Shown here piece by piece: positions 26,311 to 35,040 of a DNA stretch of 64,000 nt; the stretch's first letter is position 1; each line of letters opens with the position of its first letter. The notes beneath the pieces are model-generated. The model worked only from the letters and a program-made list of their open reading frames with translations. It made no database searches and had not been told where the DNA came from. The translations under genes were made by a program, and so were the position numbers. The stretch is taken from the NCBI RefSeq assembly GCF_003337375.1, contig NZ_QPJD01000007.1, positions 124,001 to 188,000 on the forward strand, given 5' to 3'. The stretch comes from Paenibacillus prosopidis. Lineage in GTDB: Bacteria; Bacillota; Bacilli; Paenibacillales; Paenibacillaceae.

Positions 26311-26353
26311 AAGAACGTCCAGCTGCCGTGCGGCAGCTGGACGTTCTTTTTTT
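26311..26353 (+). terminator. Strong terminator-like hairpin directly upstream of the DUF559-like gene
   Basis: AAGAACGTCCAGCTGCCG-TG-CGGCAGCTGGACGTTCTT followed by TTTTTTT, an 18-bp perfect stem. No gene precedes it on the plus strand, and the next ribosome binding site starts 11 bases after the T-run, so it may be an attenuator or the trace of a lost gene. Confidence 0.8.
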
Positions 26354-26380
26354 GTAAGAATCACGAGGAGGGAAACAATT

Positions 26381-27047
26381 TTGGATCTTTTTGGGCATAT
26401 GCATGCTAAGTTTAGACAAGCATTTGGCCGGTAGAAATGGAGAAAGAAAGGGACGATTGCTCCGCGGCCACAAACATGGCGAAAAACTTTTTCTCCAGAA
26501 TGTATGGTGGCCAATATTCGGAAATTTCGATCACTTGCACCCGGAATATGAAATTTTGGACTGGAATCGTAAATCCATATTTCTTGATTTTGCATTTCTT
26601 TCTCCTTATGGGCGTTTTGGTATCGAATGCGATGGTTTCCAAACCCATGTCAAAGATATGGACAGAGAGAAGTTTAGCTACTCACTGGGCCGAGGAACTT
26701 TTCTAACGGGTTTAGGTTGGAAAATGATTCACTTTTCCTTCGACGATTTCCGGGATCGTCCCGAGGTGTGCCGCATGCTGCTGCAAATGGTAATCGGCCC
26801 TTATTTGTTGCGCAAAGAATCCACTACACCTGCAGTTATGATGGAGAAAGAACTACTCTTGTTCGCTTGCAATCTTGGAAGACCTATCCGTCCAAAGGAT
26901 GTTTGCGACGAATGGAAAATTGATTTTCGTACAGCCCGAAAGCATCTCGTTTCTTTAACTGAAAAAGGATGGCTTCAACCGATTTCAAAGGGACAAACCA
27001 CACGATATTATGAGATAAAGGGAGGGATTTTGGAGAAATTGCTATAG
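26381..27047 (+). pseudogene. DUF559-like endonuclease/winged-helix protein with N-terminal frameshift
   Basis: The best start is TTG at 26381 with AGGAGGG eight bases upstream; it reads LDLFGHMHAKFRQAFGR and then meets TAG at 26432. Dropping one T there would continue as RNGERKGRLLRGHKHGEKL in the frame that stays open to 27047. From memory, full-length relatives in Paenibacillus begin in just this way. The body has HLHPEYEILDW, FLDFAF and FGIECDGFQTH (an E-x-D nuclease-like core near residue 80) and a C-terminal winged helix (IRPKDVCDEWKIDFRTARKHL). An alternative is translation from TTG 26391 or ATG 26403, but neither has a ribosome binding site. Confidence 0.65.
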
Positions 27048-27547
27048 CTATATTGGAGTCAGTACAGGATAGGAACAGAAGTTTATTGGTGCGCGGAGCT
27101 ACATTGGATTTCGTACAGTAATATTAGCTGTAATCAGTGTTTTCGTGGATAATGGGCGTTCTCTGGGCACTCTACATTGGAAATATCCAATATAGAGCAT
27201 ACGTAGAGTTCAAAAAGCCAAAAGTTACTGCATTTATCCAATATAGCTCAGCGCTCGCACTTTACTAACCTCCACACTTCCGGGGAACCAGCTAATCGTC
27301 GTTCCACTATCCCATAAACAGACTAACCCGGGGGCTACATTGGATTCGGTACAGGATCGAAGCAGATGTTTGTTGGCGCGCTGAGTTACATTGGATTTCG
27401 TACAGAAATATCAGATAAAATCGAAGCTTTCGAGGAAAATGGGCTTTCGTGGGCTTTCTACATTGGAAGTATCCAATATAGAGCACACGTTGAGCCCATA
27501 ATGCCAAAAGTTACTGCATTTATCCAATATAGCTCGGCACTCGCACT
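27047..27547. repeat. Two direct copies of an approximately 215-bp intergenic repeat
   Basis: Copy 1 at about 27047-27261 and copy 2 at about 27334-27547. Shared landmarks in order: GCTAYATTGGA..C.GTACAGGAT, TACATTGGATTTCGTACAG, CTACATTGGAA.TATCCAATATAGAGCA, CCAAAAGTTACTGCATTTATCCAATATAGCTC. Each contains TATTGGA/TCCAATA palindromes. No coding potential is seen. A fragment also occurs at 25502 and a related palindrome near 3878. Confidence 0.8.
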
Positions 27548-27567
27548 CGCGGCTAACCAGCATACAT

Positions 27568-29208
27568 TCAGTGGACCGAAGCAGCAAAGTTTACAGGAAC
27601 CAAAGATTGTTCAACCGGCTTACTTATAAAGTAGCCTTGCAAGCCCCAGCAGTTCATTGCTTCCAGTATTTTAAACTGGTTAATATCCTCTACGCCTTCT
27701 ACGATCACTTTGAGGTTCAACGCCGTCGCCATCACCAGCACAGAGGAAACAAGGGCTTGATTCATATCCTGAATAAAGGACCGGTCGATCTTTAAATTAT
27801 CGATCGGAAGCAGAGTCAGCATACTAAGCGAGGAATACCCGGTTCCAAAATCATCCAACGAAATTGTGAATCCTTCTTTTCTCAATTTTCTTAATGTTTC
27901 TTGTACCGCTTGGAGATTATGGATGACCGTGCTTTCCGTTATTTCTAACACAATTACATGCGGCGAAACCCTCTCGCTCTCTAAAATCTTGAAGATTTGA
28001 TCAATAAAATCATGCTCGTTCAATTGAACTTTCGATATATTTACCGCTACTTTGAATTCGTTGCCGAATGTCTCTTTGAATTTGTGCCAATCGCGGCAAG
28101 CCTGGCGAATAACCCAGTAACCGATCGGTATGATTAATCCGGTCGCCTCCGCTACAGGGATAAAGTCTCCGGGCGAAACGGAGCCCGCATCTGCGTGATT
28201 CCACCGCAGCAGCGCTTCTACTCCGGTGATCTTTTGCAAAACGGGGCTGTAAATAGATTGATATTGCAGCTCCAATTCTCCGCGTTCAATGGCGTTTGAA
28301 AGCTCAAGCTCATGGATGAAATTTTCCACGTGGTCGTACTTGGAGGAGGCTTCATAGACGTGGTATCTTTTTCGCCCCTCCCCTTTGGCCCTGTAGAGCG
28401 CAATATCCGCTTGCTTTAGCAGCGTTTGGATATTCTCATAATTTCTCCGGATGGCAATGCCTACGCTAACATTTATTTTCATCTGCCGGTCATTGACCGC
28501 AAAAGGAGCGAGGAAAATTTCGATAATTCTTTCCGCCAGCCATTCGGGAGAGTCCGCTCCTTCGGACGAGGCGATGATAAATTCATCTCCCCCCAGCCTT
28601 GCGAGCGTATGTGCAGAACCAAACTTTTGGTTCAGGCGGTTCGCTACTTCGACCAATACGGTATCGCCGGCGTCATGTCCAAATGTATCGTTAATATTTT
28701 TGAAATAATCTAAATCCAACAAATGAATCGAAGCAGGAAGAACGACGTGCTCAAGCAGGTATCTTCGATTGAAAAGTTTGGTAAGATCATCATGATTTGC
28801 AAAATAACGAAGCATATTTTCATGCTCTTTACGCTCTGTAATATCGCGGGTGACGCAGAACACAAATGCGATGTTATCGTTTTCATCAAAAATAGGAGTA
28901 AGGATGCTCTCTCCGCTAATCTTCCCGTTAGGCATAACGAAGCCATCCTCGTATTTAACCGTTTTTCGTTCGGATAAAACTTTCGAGTACTTTTTATGTA
29001 AGTAATTTGCCATTCGATCCGGATTCTCATCAAAAAAAGTCAGACCAACCGCATCCATCGTAATTCCGCTGAACCGGGTTGCGGCATGGTTAACATAGTA
29101 ATACCGAAAATCCTTTTCATCCACTTTCATGATATAAATCGAATCTTCGATTTCATCCAGCATCGGGGGAAGCGAGTGAAGTATCTGTACAATCTTTGCC
29201 GGCTCCAT
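27568..29208 (-). CDS. PAS-GGDEF-EAL protein, bifunctional c-di-GMP enzyme
   Basis: A 546-residue cytosolic protein. A PAS domain with PAC tail (about 10-130, FVFCVTRDITERK) is followed by a diguanylate cyclase domain with an intact GGDEF (206-210) but no RxxD inhibitory site five residues upstream. The EAL phosphodiesterase domain keeps EALLRW (331-336), DDFGTGYSS, KIDRSF and VEGVED, so both activities may be possible. The ATG at 29208 has AAGGA upstream; a Met 13 codons earlier has no ribosome binding site. No membrane anchor. The riboswitch at 3.6 kb is a possible downstream target of its product. Confidence 0.93.
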   Translation of the reverse strand: MEPAKIVQILHSLPPMLDEIEDSIYIMKVDEKDFRYYYVNHAATRFSGITMDAVGLTFFDENPDRMANYLHKKYSKVLSERKTVKYEDGFVMPNGKISGESILTPIFDENDNIAFVFCVTRDITERKEHENMLRYFANHDDLTKLFNRRYLLEHVVLPASIHLLDLDYFKNINDTFGHDAGDTVLVEVANRLNQKFGSAHTLARLGGDEFIIASSEGADSPEWLAERIIEIFLAPFAVNDRQMKINVSVGIAIRRNYENIQTLLKQADIALYRAKGEGRKRYHVYEASSKYDHVENFIHELELSNAIERGELELQYQSIYSPVLQKITGVEALLRWNHADAGSVSPGDFIPVAEATGLIIPIGYWVIRQACRDWHKFKETFGNEFKVAVNISKVQLNEHDFIDQIFKILESERVSPHVIVLEITESTVIHNLQAVQETLRKLRKEGFTISLDDFGTGYSSLSMLTLLPIDNLKIDRSFIQDMNQALVSSVLVMATALNLKVIVEGVEDINQFKILEAMNCWGLQGYFISKPVEQSLVPVNFAASVH

Positions 29209-29387
29209 TATTCCTTCGACTCCTTTACCCCATCCCAACCCGTTCATGACCGCAGATCGAATTAGATGAGGATAATATGCTACTAATCTTATAACCGTCG
29301 TCCTATTGATTAGTAATATATATCGGAGTTCTTCTAAACGAATATTAGAGCATTCATGAAGCTAACTTACATCGATCGTTTCTATCG

Positions 29388-30632
29388 CTATGAATGTACT
29401 GCCGCGTTCATGCCATATGCGTCCATCGCCGCCTGCAATCCAAGCCCCGCGTCCAGCTTGTGCCCGTGCCGCAGCAGCACCGCTTCCAGCGCTCCGAGCG
29501 TAAGCAGCACATTTCGTTTGCTGCAGCTGTAGCCCATCGTGCCGATGCGCCATATTTTCCCCTTCAGCGGGCCGAAGGAGCTGGCGATTTCGATGCCAAA
29601 ATGGTCCAGCAGCATCGACCGGACCGACTCTCCATCAATTCCCTCAGGTATTTCAATACATGTGACGACCGGCATTTTGCAGGCCGGGTCACCATATAGA
29701 CGGAGCCCCATAGCCTCTACGCCAGCAATTAAGGCAACCTCATTCGCCCGGTGCCGCGCAAATCGCGCCTCCAGCCCTTCTTCCAGCACGAGGCGAAGCC
29801 CTTCGCGCAGCGCATACAGCATTGATGTCGCTTCTGTATGATGATTCAGTCTATCTGGACTCCAGTAGTCCTGAAGCTGACTTAAATCCAAATAGTTGCT
29901 CTGAATCGGGCGCAGCAGCGGGTCGTCCTCGCCGCCATCCAGCATGAGCCCTCTTTCGATTTTTTTGCGACCCTGCAGCTTCGATTCCGCCCGTTTGTTA
30001 TACGTAATCGGCGCCATACCGGCCGGGACCGACAGGCATTTCTGCGTTCCCCCGATGACCGCATCGATCAACAGCCGATCCGTCGCCACCTCGACACCGC
30101 CAATTGTCGCGACCGCATCTACGACGAATAACGCGTCAACTTCTCTGCACACTTGTCCAATCCCCTCAAGCGGCTGCATCCGGCCGGTAGACGTCTCGCC
30201 ATGGACGATAGCTACGAGCTTAGGCCGATGCTGCTTAATGGCGCTTACGATTTCCTCGATATCAAAAACGAAACCCCATTCCTTCTCGAGCGTGACGACT
30301 TCTGCGCCGCATCGCTTGGCGATTTCCGTCAACAAGTGACCGAAGCGGCCGTAAATCGGAACGAGAACCTTATCCCCTGGTTCAATGAGACTTGCGAGCA
30401 CCGCTTCAATACCCGAACGAGACGTCCCATCCACCGGAAAGGCCCATTCATTACCGGTCATAAACAGCTGCCTTAGCATCCCCATTGTCTCATTCATGAG
30501 CGCTGTAAATTCAGGGTCAAACTGACCCAATATCGGAAAAGACATCGCCCGCAGCACACGCGGATCAACCTCTACCGGTCCCGGCGTCATAATCGTCCGC
30601 GGAGACGGCGATAAATCTCTATAAGCCTTCAT
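29388..30632 (-). CDS. pucG: (S)-ureidoglycine--glyoxylate aminotransferase
   Basis: A PLP-dependent class V aminotransferase of 414 residues; in Bacillus PucG transfers the amino group of ureidoglycine to glyoxylate, giving oxalurate and glycine. Features: N-terminal TPGPVEVDPRVL, substrate-region DGTSRSGIEA, PLP Asp in VVDAVATIGG and the PLP Lys in GGTQKCLSVPAG. The ATG at 30632 overlaps the TGA of the preceding gene (ATGA), so it is translationally coupled to the allantoate amidohydrolase. The alternative of a serine/alanine-glyoxylate aminotransferase is unlikely given the allantoin genes upstream. Confidence 0.92.
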   Translation of the reverse strand: MKAYRDLSPSPRTIMTPGPVEVDPRVLRAMSFPILGQFDPEFTALMNETMGMLRQLFMTGNEWAFPVDGTSRSGIEAVLASLIEPGDKVLVPIYGRFGHLLTEIAKRCGAEVVTLEKEWGFVFDIEEIVSAIKQHRPKLVAIVHGETSTGRMQPLEGIGQVCREVDALFVVDAVATIGGVEVATDRLLIDAVIGGTQKCLSVPAGMAPITYNKRAESKLQGRKKIERGLMLDGGEDDPLLRPIQSNYLDLSQLQDYWSPDRLNHHTEATSMLYALREGLRLVLEEGLEARFARHRANEVALIAGVEAMGLRLYGDPACKMPVVTCIEIPEGIDGESVRSMLLDHFGIEIASSFGPLKGKIWRIGTMGYSCSKRNVLLTLGALEAVLLRHGHKLDAGLGLQAAMDAYGMNAAVHS

Positions 30633-31915
30633 AGCTCTTCCCCCTCGTAGCCTAATCTGTAAAGCAGCTCCGTCAGAACAAGCACGCCGACCGCAAGATC
30701 GCCCGGCTTCGTATATTCCTCCGGCGAGTGCGAGATACCGCGCCTGCTCGGCACAAATAGCATGGCTGTCGGACAAATATGCTCGAACATTTGTGCATCG
30801 TGCCCCGCTCCGCTAATCATTCGCTTCGACTTAATCGACATCCTGTTGCATACGTCTTCCATTTGCTGTTTTAATTGATCATTCATCGGAACGGGCTCTT
30901 CACGAAACCATTCCGTTCCGAGAATGGCTAGTTGCCTTTTCTCCGCCAAGGCAGTAAACGTTCGCATAACCCACTTACAGAAGCTATCGAGCGCATGCTC
31001 GTCATCATGGCGCGCATCAACGGTAAATGTAACCTTTCCCGGCACAACATTCGGCACATTCGGCTGCACCTGCAGCCTTCCGACAGTAGCCACGAGCGGA
31101 GCTCCCAGCCTTACCGCCTCTTGCCGCAAAGCCTGAATCATTACGCTTACGCCCTCAAGCGCATCTTTGCGCATATGCATTGGAGTCGTTCCCGCATGGT
31201 TCGATTCCCCCGTCACCTCAAATTTCAGCCGCCGTTGTCCTGCAATCGTCTCTACAATTCCGATGGCCGTCCCTTCCGTTTCCAGCACAGCCCCCTGCTC
31301 GATATGCACCTCGATGAATACCCCGATATCGGTGCGCCTGCTTTTCCGACCCTTACCTTCGCCAAAGCCGCAGCGGCTCATCGCATCCGCAAAGAAAACC
31401 TCCTGCGTATCCTGCAAGTGAACGATTTGCTCAAAGTTGCGTTTGCCGACTATGCTGCCCGAGCCCCAATAAGCCATCGGAAAGCGGCTTCCTTCCTCTT
31501 CGCAAAGCGATACGACCTCAATCGAGCGTTTCGGCTTGCCGAAATGCTGCTGCAAATAATTTACCGCAAGCAGGCCTGCGGCAATACCATAAGCTCCGTC
31601 ATATTTACCGCCTTGAACAACCGTATCAATATGAGACCCTGTTATGATAGAAGGCGCCTGCCGATCCTCGCCTTGTAATTTCCCAAATAAGTTGCCTACT
31701 TCATCAAACCCGGTTTCCAGACCATGGCTTGCCATTTTGACCGCTAACGCCTGCTGAGTCTCCAGCCATCCTTCGGTGTAAAGCAGCCGCGTAATACCGC
31801 CTTCTTCATCCGGGCTGAATGAAGCCAACCAATTCAACACCTGCAGGATCTGCGTTTCAAAATAAGCCAACAGCCGCTCCTTATCCTGTGGATGAGAAAG
31901 TACGCTCAGCCCCAT
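30629..31915 (-). CDS. allC: Allantoate amidohydrolase
   Basis: An M20-type metallohydrolase of 428 residues that splits allantoate to ureidoglycine (ureidoglycolate), ammonia and CO2. Metal ligands are visible in GSHIDTV, DGAYG, EEEGSRF, HIEQG and the C-terminal HSPEEYT; the dimerisation domain carries GESNHAGTTPM. The related N-carbamoyl-amino-acid hydrolases share these motifs, but the operon context argues for allantoate. The ATG at 31915 follows GGGGGAG. It starts 23 bases after allantoinase and its stop overlaps the start of pucG. Confidence 0.9.
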   Translation of the reverse strand: MGLSVLSHPQDKERLLAYFETQILQVLNWLASFSPDEEGGITRLLYTEGWLETQQALAVKMASHGLETGFDEVGNLFGKLQGEDRQAPSIITGSHIDTVVQGGKYDGAYGIAAGLLAVNYLQQHFGKPKRSIEVVSLCEEEGSRFPMAYWGSGSIVGKRNFEQIVHLQDTQEVFFADAMSRCGFGEGKGRKSRRTDIGVFIEVHIEQGAVLETEGTAIGIVETIAGQRRLKFEVTGESNHAGTTPMHMRKDALEGVSVMIQALRQEAVRLGAPLVATVGRLQVQPNVPNVVPGKVTFTVDARHDDEHALDSFCKWVMRTFTALAEKRQLAILGTEWFREEPVPMNDQLKQQMEDVCNRMSIKSKRMISGAGHDAQMFEHICPTAMLFVPSRRGISHSPEEYTKPGDLAVGVLVLTELLYRLGYEGEEL

Positions 31916-31938
31916 ATCTGCTCCCCCTCTCTTGTAAA

Positions 31939-33309
31939 CTATCGAACCCACCGGCCCGGCTTCCGCTCGCCGAGGCCCCGCTTCTCATCGTACACGAGCT
32001 GCCCGCCTAGGTAGGTTGCCGCTATTTTGCAATGAAAGGTTTCGCCTATATAAGGACTATGCTTATGCCGATGATACAAATGATGAGTTTCCAAAATATA
32101 AGGTTTGTTCAGATCGATGAGTACAATGTCCGCATCTGCTCCGATACGGATTTCGCCTTTGCCCGCGTGCAGCCCGAAACGCTTCGCCGGCGCAGAAGAG
32201 AGCAGACGGCTCAGCAGCGTGAGCGGGATACCGCGCTTTAAATGGCCCTCGCCTATAATAAGCTCCATCGAGCTTTGCGCGCCTGCTATGCCGCCCCAAG
32301 CGTCGAAGAAATTATCCGCTTCCTTCATGGAAGCCGGACATGGCGAGTGGTCCGAGGAAATCATATCCACATGCCCGGCAGCAATCTCCTGCCACAGCTT
32401 CTCCCGCTCCGCTTCATCGCGCAGCGGCGGAGAGCACTTGGCAACCGCGCCCTTTAAATCCAAATCCGCCGCCGTTAGGGTCAAATAATGCGGGCAAGTT
32501 TCTACCGTAACATCCAGACCGCGTTCACGCGCCTGCACGATCGCTTTCACGCCGGCCTCACTGCTAATGTGAACGAAATGGAGCGCACAGCCCGTTTGCT
32601 CCGCATAGAACAACGCACGGTTAATCGCTTCGAGCTCTGCAATAATAGGCCTGGAGGCCACATAATCCGCCGGTGACAATCGCCCTTCCGCCCGCATAGC
32701 TTGGCCGAGCTTCGATACAATCGGCTCGCTCTCTGCATGCAGCGCAAGCACTTTATTCAAGCCTGCGATAATTTTCATCCCTTCGAGCAGCGTATAGTCA
32801 TCCACCTCGCGGAATGCATCCTCGCTAGGATCGCCCGGTGATGACATAAAAGCTTTAAATCCAACCACACCCGCTTCATGCAGCGGCTTAAGCTCATGCA
32901 GCTTGCCCGGCACCAATCCGCCCCAAAGCGCATAATCGACTTGCGACCTGCCTTGCGCGGCATCGAGCTTTTGCTGCATGGCAGAGACGGTAACCGTCGG
33001 CGGAATGCCGTTCAGCGGCATATCCACATAGGTTGTGCAGCCGCCAGCTGCAAGCGCAGCGGAGCCGCTCTCGAACCCTTCCCATTCGCCGAGCCCAGGT
33101 TCGTTTAAGTGCACATGGACGTCAATCATTCCCGCCATGACGGTAAGCCCGGCCGCGTCGACGGTTGTCTCCGCGTTATTTTCATCCGGCAGTTCGCCAA
33201 GCAACACGATACGCCCCTCTCGAATACCGATATCGAGAATCCGCACCTCATCCTTCAATACGACGGTGCCGTTTTTTATGACTAGATCGAGCTTTCCCTG
33301 ACCGCTCAT
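31939..33309 (-). CDS. allB: Allantoinase
   Basis: Cyclic amidohydrolase of 456 residues that opens the hydantoin ring of allantoin. Metal site: DVHVHLNEPG, the carboxylated Lys in VGFKAFMSS, HAES, HFVHISS and SSDHSPCP. No signal peptide. The start region lies in a 50-bp tandem duplication, so ATG exists twice; only the inner ATG at 33309 continues into the enzyme. The outer copy (33359) gives a 17-codon reading frame that ends in a TGA overlapping the true ATG. It is first in the allantoin operon. Confidence 0.92.
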   Translation of the reverse strand: MSGQGKLDLVIKNGTVVLKDEVRILDIGIREGRIVLLGELPDENNAETTVDAAGLTVMAGMIDVHVHLNEPGLGEWEGFESGSAALAAGGCTTYVDMPLNGIPPTVTVSAMQQKLDAAQGRSQVDYALWGGLVPGKLHELKPLHEAGVVGFKAFMSSPGDPSEDAFREVDDYTLLEGMKIIAGLNKVLALHAESEPIVSKLGQAMRAEGRLSPADYVASRPIIAELEAINRALFYAEQTGCALHFVHISSEAGVKAIVQARERGLDVTVETCPHYLTLTAADLDLKGAVAKCSPPLRDEAEREKLWQEIAAGHVDMISSDHSPCPASMKEADNFFDAWGGIAGAQSSMELIIGEGHLKRGIPLTLLSRLLSSAPAKRFGLHAGKGEIRIGADADIVLIDLNKPYILETHHLYHRHKHSPYIGETFHCKIAATYLGGQLVYDEKRGLGERKPGRWVR

Positions 33310-33378
33310 ACAACTCGCCCGCCTCTCACGACTAGATCCAACTTTCCCTGACCACTCATCCACTCGCCCGCCTCTCAC
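33280..33378 (-). repeat. Tandem duplication of the allantoinase start region
   Basis: Units at 33280-33329 and 33330-33378 (50 and 49 bp) differ at only a handful of bases plus one indel. Each contains GTGAGAGGCGGGCGAGT (minus strand), an ATG and the codons for SGQGKLDLV. Confidence 0.9.
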
Positions 33379-33444
33379 GATGCGTTTCTCGGTTACATTA
33401 CCTTCTCTTACTATACTTAATGAAGTTTATGAAGCAACCTCATT

Positions 33445-33470
33445 AAATAGTGAAGTTGCATTCACTATTT
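33445..33470. promoter_or_regulatory. Perfect palindrome upstream of allantoinase
   Basis: AAATAGTGAA-N6-TTCACTATTT, ten-base arms, about 86 bases before the outer allantoinase ATG. A candidate operator for the allantoin operon. Weaker AATAGTGAG/CTCACT half-sites follow at 33500-33620. Confidence 0.5.
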
Positions 33471-33875
33471 TTAGCGCTCTCCCAGAAGCCCCCGCAAAAT
33501 AGTGAGTCTAACCTCACTCGCCATGAGACCAGCCTCACGAGCAATGAGCTTTCCCTCACTAATTCTTCAAAAGTCCGATAAACGGCCCAATATAGTGAGA
33601 TTCTCCTTACTAAATAATGAGGTTACCTCACAACCACCAACAGTCAGCGCCGTACCCTCAGTTACCTAACAACCACCAACAGTCCGCGACTGTATTCTCA
33701 GTTACCTAACGACCATCCCTCAGTCCGCGCCGTATCCAAAAGCTTTAAAAACAAGCAGCTTCCTTAAAACAATCAGGCCGCGGACTTTGAAGTCAGCGGC
33801 CCGAATGGTTTGAGTCTATTACTGCCCGACTTTGAAGTCAGCGGCCCGATTGGTGTGAGTCTATTACTGCCAGAG
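33471..33875. repeat. Intergenic stretch rich in short tandem repeats
   Basis: No gene. Three imperfect copies of a 39-40-bp unit (GTTACCTAAC..CCA.C...CAGTCCGCG) lie at 33622-33735. A 46/45-bp direct repeat lies at 33781-33871 (ACTTTGAAGTCAGCGGCCCGA ... TGAGTCTATTACTGCC, 20 bases shown in part). The hairpin GGCCGC-G-GACTT-TG-AAGTC-A-GCGGCC at 33776-33801 is the likely terminator of the ABC operon read on the minus strand. Confidence 0.7.
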
Positions 33876-34973
33876 TTACTTCAGCTCTACCGAGATGAGG
33901 CTGGAGTCAACCTCCTTCAGCAAGCTCAGATCATGGTAAGATGCAGGTGTCGGAATCGTTTTGATATTGCCTACTCCTTTTAGGTACTCACCAACGGCCG
34001 GACCATTGCTCCCATTCACGTAAGTATCGCTAACTTCCATCGAGTATACGTTGCGGCTCATAATTTGCGTCAGCTCTTCTTCGCTAAGGTGCAGCTCAGG
34101 AGCCAATACTTTGATGGCATCCTCACGGTTGTTATTGATGTAATCCGTTGCTTTCTTCAAGCTGCGCAGTACAGCCTTCAATGTGTTCGGATTTTTCGCA
34201 ATGAATTCGTCGGATACTTGAATCGTCGTATGCACGCTCATCCAGTTCACGTCGCCTTGTTTATCCGGCAGCTCGCTCTTCGTTCCGCTGAAGAGGAACT
34301 TGCCGCCGCCTTGAATCGCCTTCGTAATGAATGGCTCCCAAGCAGCCAATGCGTCGATGTCCCCCTTTTCCAAAGCAACAACCGCATCGCTCGGCGCAAG
34401 GTTCACGTATTTGATTTTGCTTGCATCCACGCCAAGCTCTGTCGCCATGTTATTGATCGCGATCATGACGTCAGCGCCGCTCGGGATACCGATCGTTTTG
34501 CCCTCGAGATCCTTCGCGCTCTTCAGCTCAAGCTTGCTCGAACCGACAACCGCTTGCGTACCTGCTATTTGCGCCAGCGGAGATATGATTTTGACTGGAA
34601 TATCAGTCGATTTAAGGATAATATCCATAAAGTTCGTTTGAATGCTGACAGGCGCGCTGCCGCCGGCAACCATCGGTCCGATGTCCGGTCCGCTCTCGAT
34701 CAGCTGGCTCGTTACGTTCAAGCCCTCTTCTTTGAAATAGCCGAGCTTATCGGCAATAATTTGCTGTGAGGAAATTTGCGCGTCACGAACGCCGACCAGC
34801 GTCAGGTCAACCGTCTCCAGCTTAGCAGAAGCTTCGGTACCCGCAGGCGCATTCGTCGCCGCCCCTTCATTGATGGATGCCGGTGCGTTATTATTGCCGC
34901 CGCAGGCAGCAAGCACGAAGGTTAGCGACATCAAAACGATTGCAGATTTGAACCATTTTCCCGTTTTCTTCAT
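33876..34973 (-). CDS. ABC transporter substrate-binding lipoprotein (NitT/TauT/SsuA type)
   Basis: A 365-residue lipoprotein: signal sequence with lipobox LAAC, lipid-bearing Cys24. The mature part has the NMT1/SsuA-like fold with LTLVGVRDAQISSQQIIADKLGYF near its start, the glycine-rich GKTIGIPSGADVM hinge and ALEKGDIDALAAWEPF. Relatives bind sulfonates, nitrate or pyrimidine precursors. Its position between PucR and the allantoin genes suggests allantoin or another purine-related compound, which is inference. The ATG at 34973 follows GGAGGG. Permease and ATPase genes lie upstream. Confidence 0.88.
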   Translation of the reverse strand: MKKTGKWFKSAIVLMSLTFVLAACGGNNNAPASINEGAATNAPAGTEASAKLETVDLTLVGVRDAQISSQQIIADKLGYFKEEGLNVTSQLIESGPDIGPMVAGGSAPVSIQTNFMDIILKSTDIPVKIISPLAQIAGTQAVVGSSKLELKSAKDLEGKTIGIPSGADVMIAINNMATELGVDASKIKYVNLAPSDAVVALEKGDIDALAAWEPFITKAIQGGGKFLFSGTKSELPDKQGDVNWMSVHTTIQVSDEFIAKNPNTLKAVLRSLKKATDYINNNREDAIKVLAPELHLSEEELTQIMSRNVYSMEVSDTYVNGSNGPAVGEYLKGVGNIKTIPTPASYHDLSLLKEVDSSLISVELK

Positions 34974-35040
34974 TGGTATTCCCTCCACTTTTGTTTGTTT
35001 TTTCTCTAATTCCCGTGACTGACTGGTTTAGCTGGAAGCA

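Noticed and set aside
26216..26353. T-box-like GGGGCGGACCGCAC before a terminator at the DUF559-like gene
   Set aside because: The match to the T-box core is poor, it lies 65 bases before the terminator without a pairing partner, and the downstream gene is not a tRNA-linked gene.
33600..33871. Repeated units resembling a small CRISPR array
   Set aside because: The units are directly adjacent without unique spacers of constant length, differ from each other and have no cas genes nearby.
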